A DNA stretch of 64,000 nt, from assembly GCA_900079685.1 (NCBI GenBank), contig LT599018.1:1-64000 (forward strand). Direction: 5' to 3'. Made by a program: the position numbers and the translations under genes. This DNA is from an uncultured delta proteobacterium (GTDB taxonomy: Bacteria; Desulfobacterota; Desulfovibrionia; Desulfovibrionales; Desulfovibrionaceae). Under the pieces are notes generated by a model. The model did not search any database. It was not told the origin of the DNA and worked only from the letters and a program-made list of their open reading frames with translations. Below, piece by piece: positions 63,899-64,000 of this stretch (position 1 is its first letter; the number at the start of each line of letters is the position of its first letter).

Positions 63899-64000
63899 TC
63901 GCGCCGCGCGCGTGGAAAAGCAGAGGGGGCAAGGGCTTCGGCTCCGCCCCCTTTTTAGTTGCCGGGATCGTCAACATCACGCCGGATTCCTTTTCCGACG
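63895..64000 (+). CDS. folP: Dihydropteroate synthase, 5' part (runs off the window)
   Basis: Only about 35 codons are present. The start overlaps the ftsH stop. The signature [12 protein letters not shown], the dihydropteroate-diphosphate-binding beginning of DHPS, follows a Gly-rich lead (residues 1-20). The enzyme makes dihydropteroate for folate synthesis; the folE2 at 11 kb serves the same pathway. A terminator-like hairpin lies in codons 11-21 of this gene. Confidence 0.9.
   Translation, partial: MIAPRAWKSRGGKGFGSAPFLVAGIVNITPDSFSD
63925..63956 (+). terminator. Intrinsic-terminator-like hairpin inside the folP coding start
   Basis: GGGGGC (63925-63930) pairs with GCCCCC (63946-63951), inside which GGGC pairs with GCTC around a TTCG loop, and TTTTT (63952-63956) follows. 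This has the full form of a rho-independent terminator for ftsH, but it lies 30 bases inside the folP reading frame. Translation of folP would tend to suppress it, giving an attenuation control. Confidence 0.65.

Overview
The window looks like chromosome from a flagellated, sulfite- or sulfate-reducing bacterium of the Desulfovibrionaceae (Desulfovibrio/Bilophila-like). The strongest evidence is a complete dsrA-dsrB-dsrD set, with DsrA/DsrB cysteines at the positions known for desulfoviridin, followed by a cobyrinate/siroheme amidase-type gene. Other support comes from the GC-rich, strongly coding-biased DNA, a sigma-54 flagellin promoter, nikR, iorAB and many iron-sulfur proteins. I saw no tRNA, rRNA, CRISPR array, complete insertion sequence or prophage. 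The genus is inference.

Layout. 0-5 kb: a leftward methyltransferase - RNase J - FMN-binding (NimA-like) chain, a secreted metallo-beta-lactamase-fold protein, and a leftward two-gene operon of unknown function that is divergent from dsrA. 5.1-11 kb: AT-rich dsr promoter region, dsrA, dsrB, a structured spacer, dsrD, a large nested palindrome, then cbiA/dsrN-like, a methyltransferase, nikR and folE2. 11.9-16.9 kb: a small flagellar rod-type protein, a sigma-54 activator without a receiver domain, and a 1000-residue periplasmic TPR protein. 16.9-24.7 kb: leftward dtd, acyl-CoA ligase, M16 protease and a fused radical-SAM protein. 24.7-36.2 kb: a small unknown protein, rnc, flagellin, then a leftward run of DUF1287 protein, CgeB-type glycosyltransferase, FapA-like, STAS and diguanylate cyclase genes, and two rightward glycosyltransferases. 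36.5-40.4 kb: a Nudix hydrolase and glgA-glgB (glycogen). 40.5-46.3 kb: leftward M48 protease plus LemA, iorB-iorA and a TPR/YfgM-like membrane protein. 46.5-52.8 kb: a second M48 protease whose 3' end overlaps the convergent mtaD, then an alpha/beta hydrolase, a GNAT acetyltransferase and a MATE exporter. 52.9-57.8 kb: a redox group of membrane phosphoesterase, SagB-like nitroreductase, NapH-NapG-type polyferredoxin fusion and a ferredoxin-fused aldo/keto reductase. 57.8-64 kb: a GNAT-TraB fusion, a small membrane protein, an unusual UPF0324/YeiH transporter, ftsH and the start of folP.

How the genes fit together. The dsr block encodes the terminal sulfite reductase, and the next gene probably amidates its siroheme. 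The flagellin, glycosyltransferase, STAS and GGDEF genes suggest a surface/motility neighbourhood. The most unusual points are: a CbiA-like protein without the glutaminase cysteine; two mutually exclusive stems between dsrB and dsrD; a nested 133-nt palindrome after dsrD; a 32-nt repeat carried at the ends of two unrelated genes; a UPF0324 transporter with an Ala-rich insertion; a GNAT-TraB fusion; and a terminator-like hairpin inside the folP coding start.
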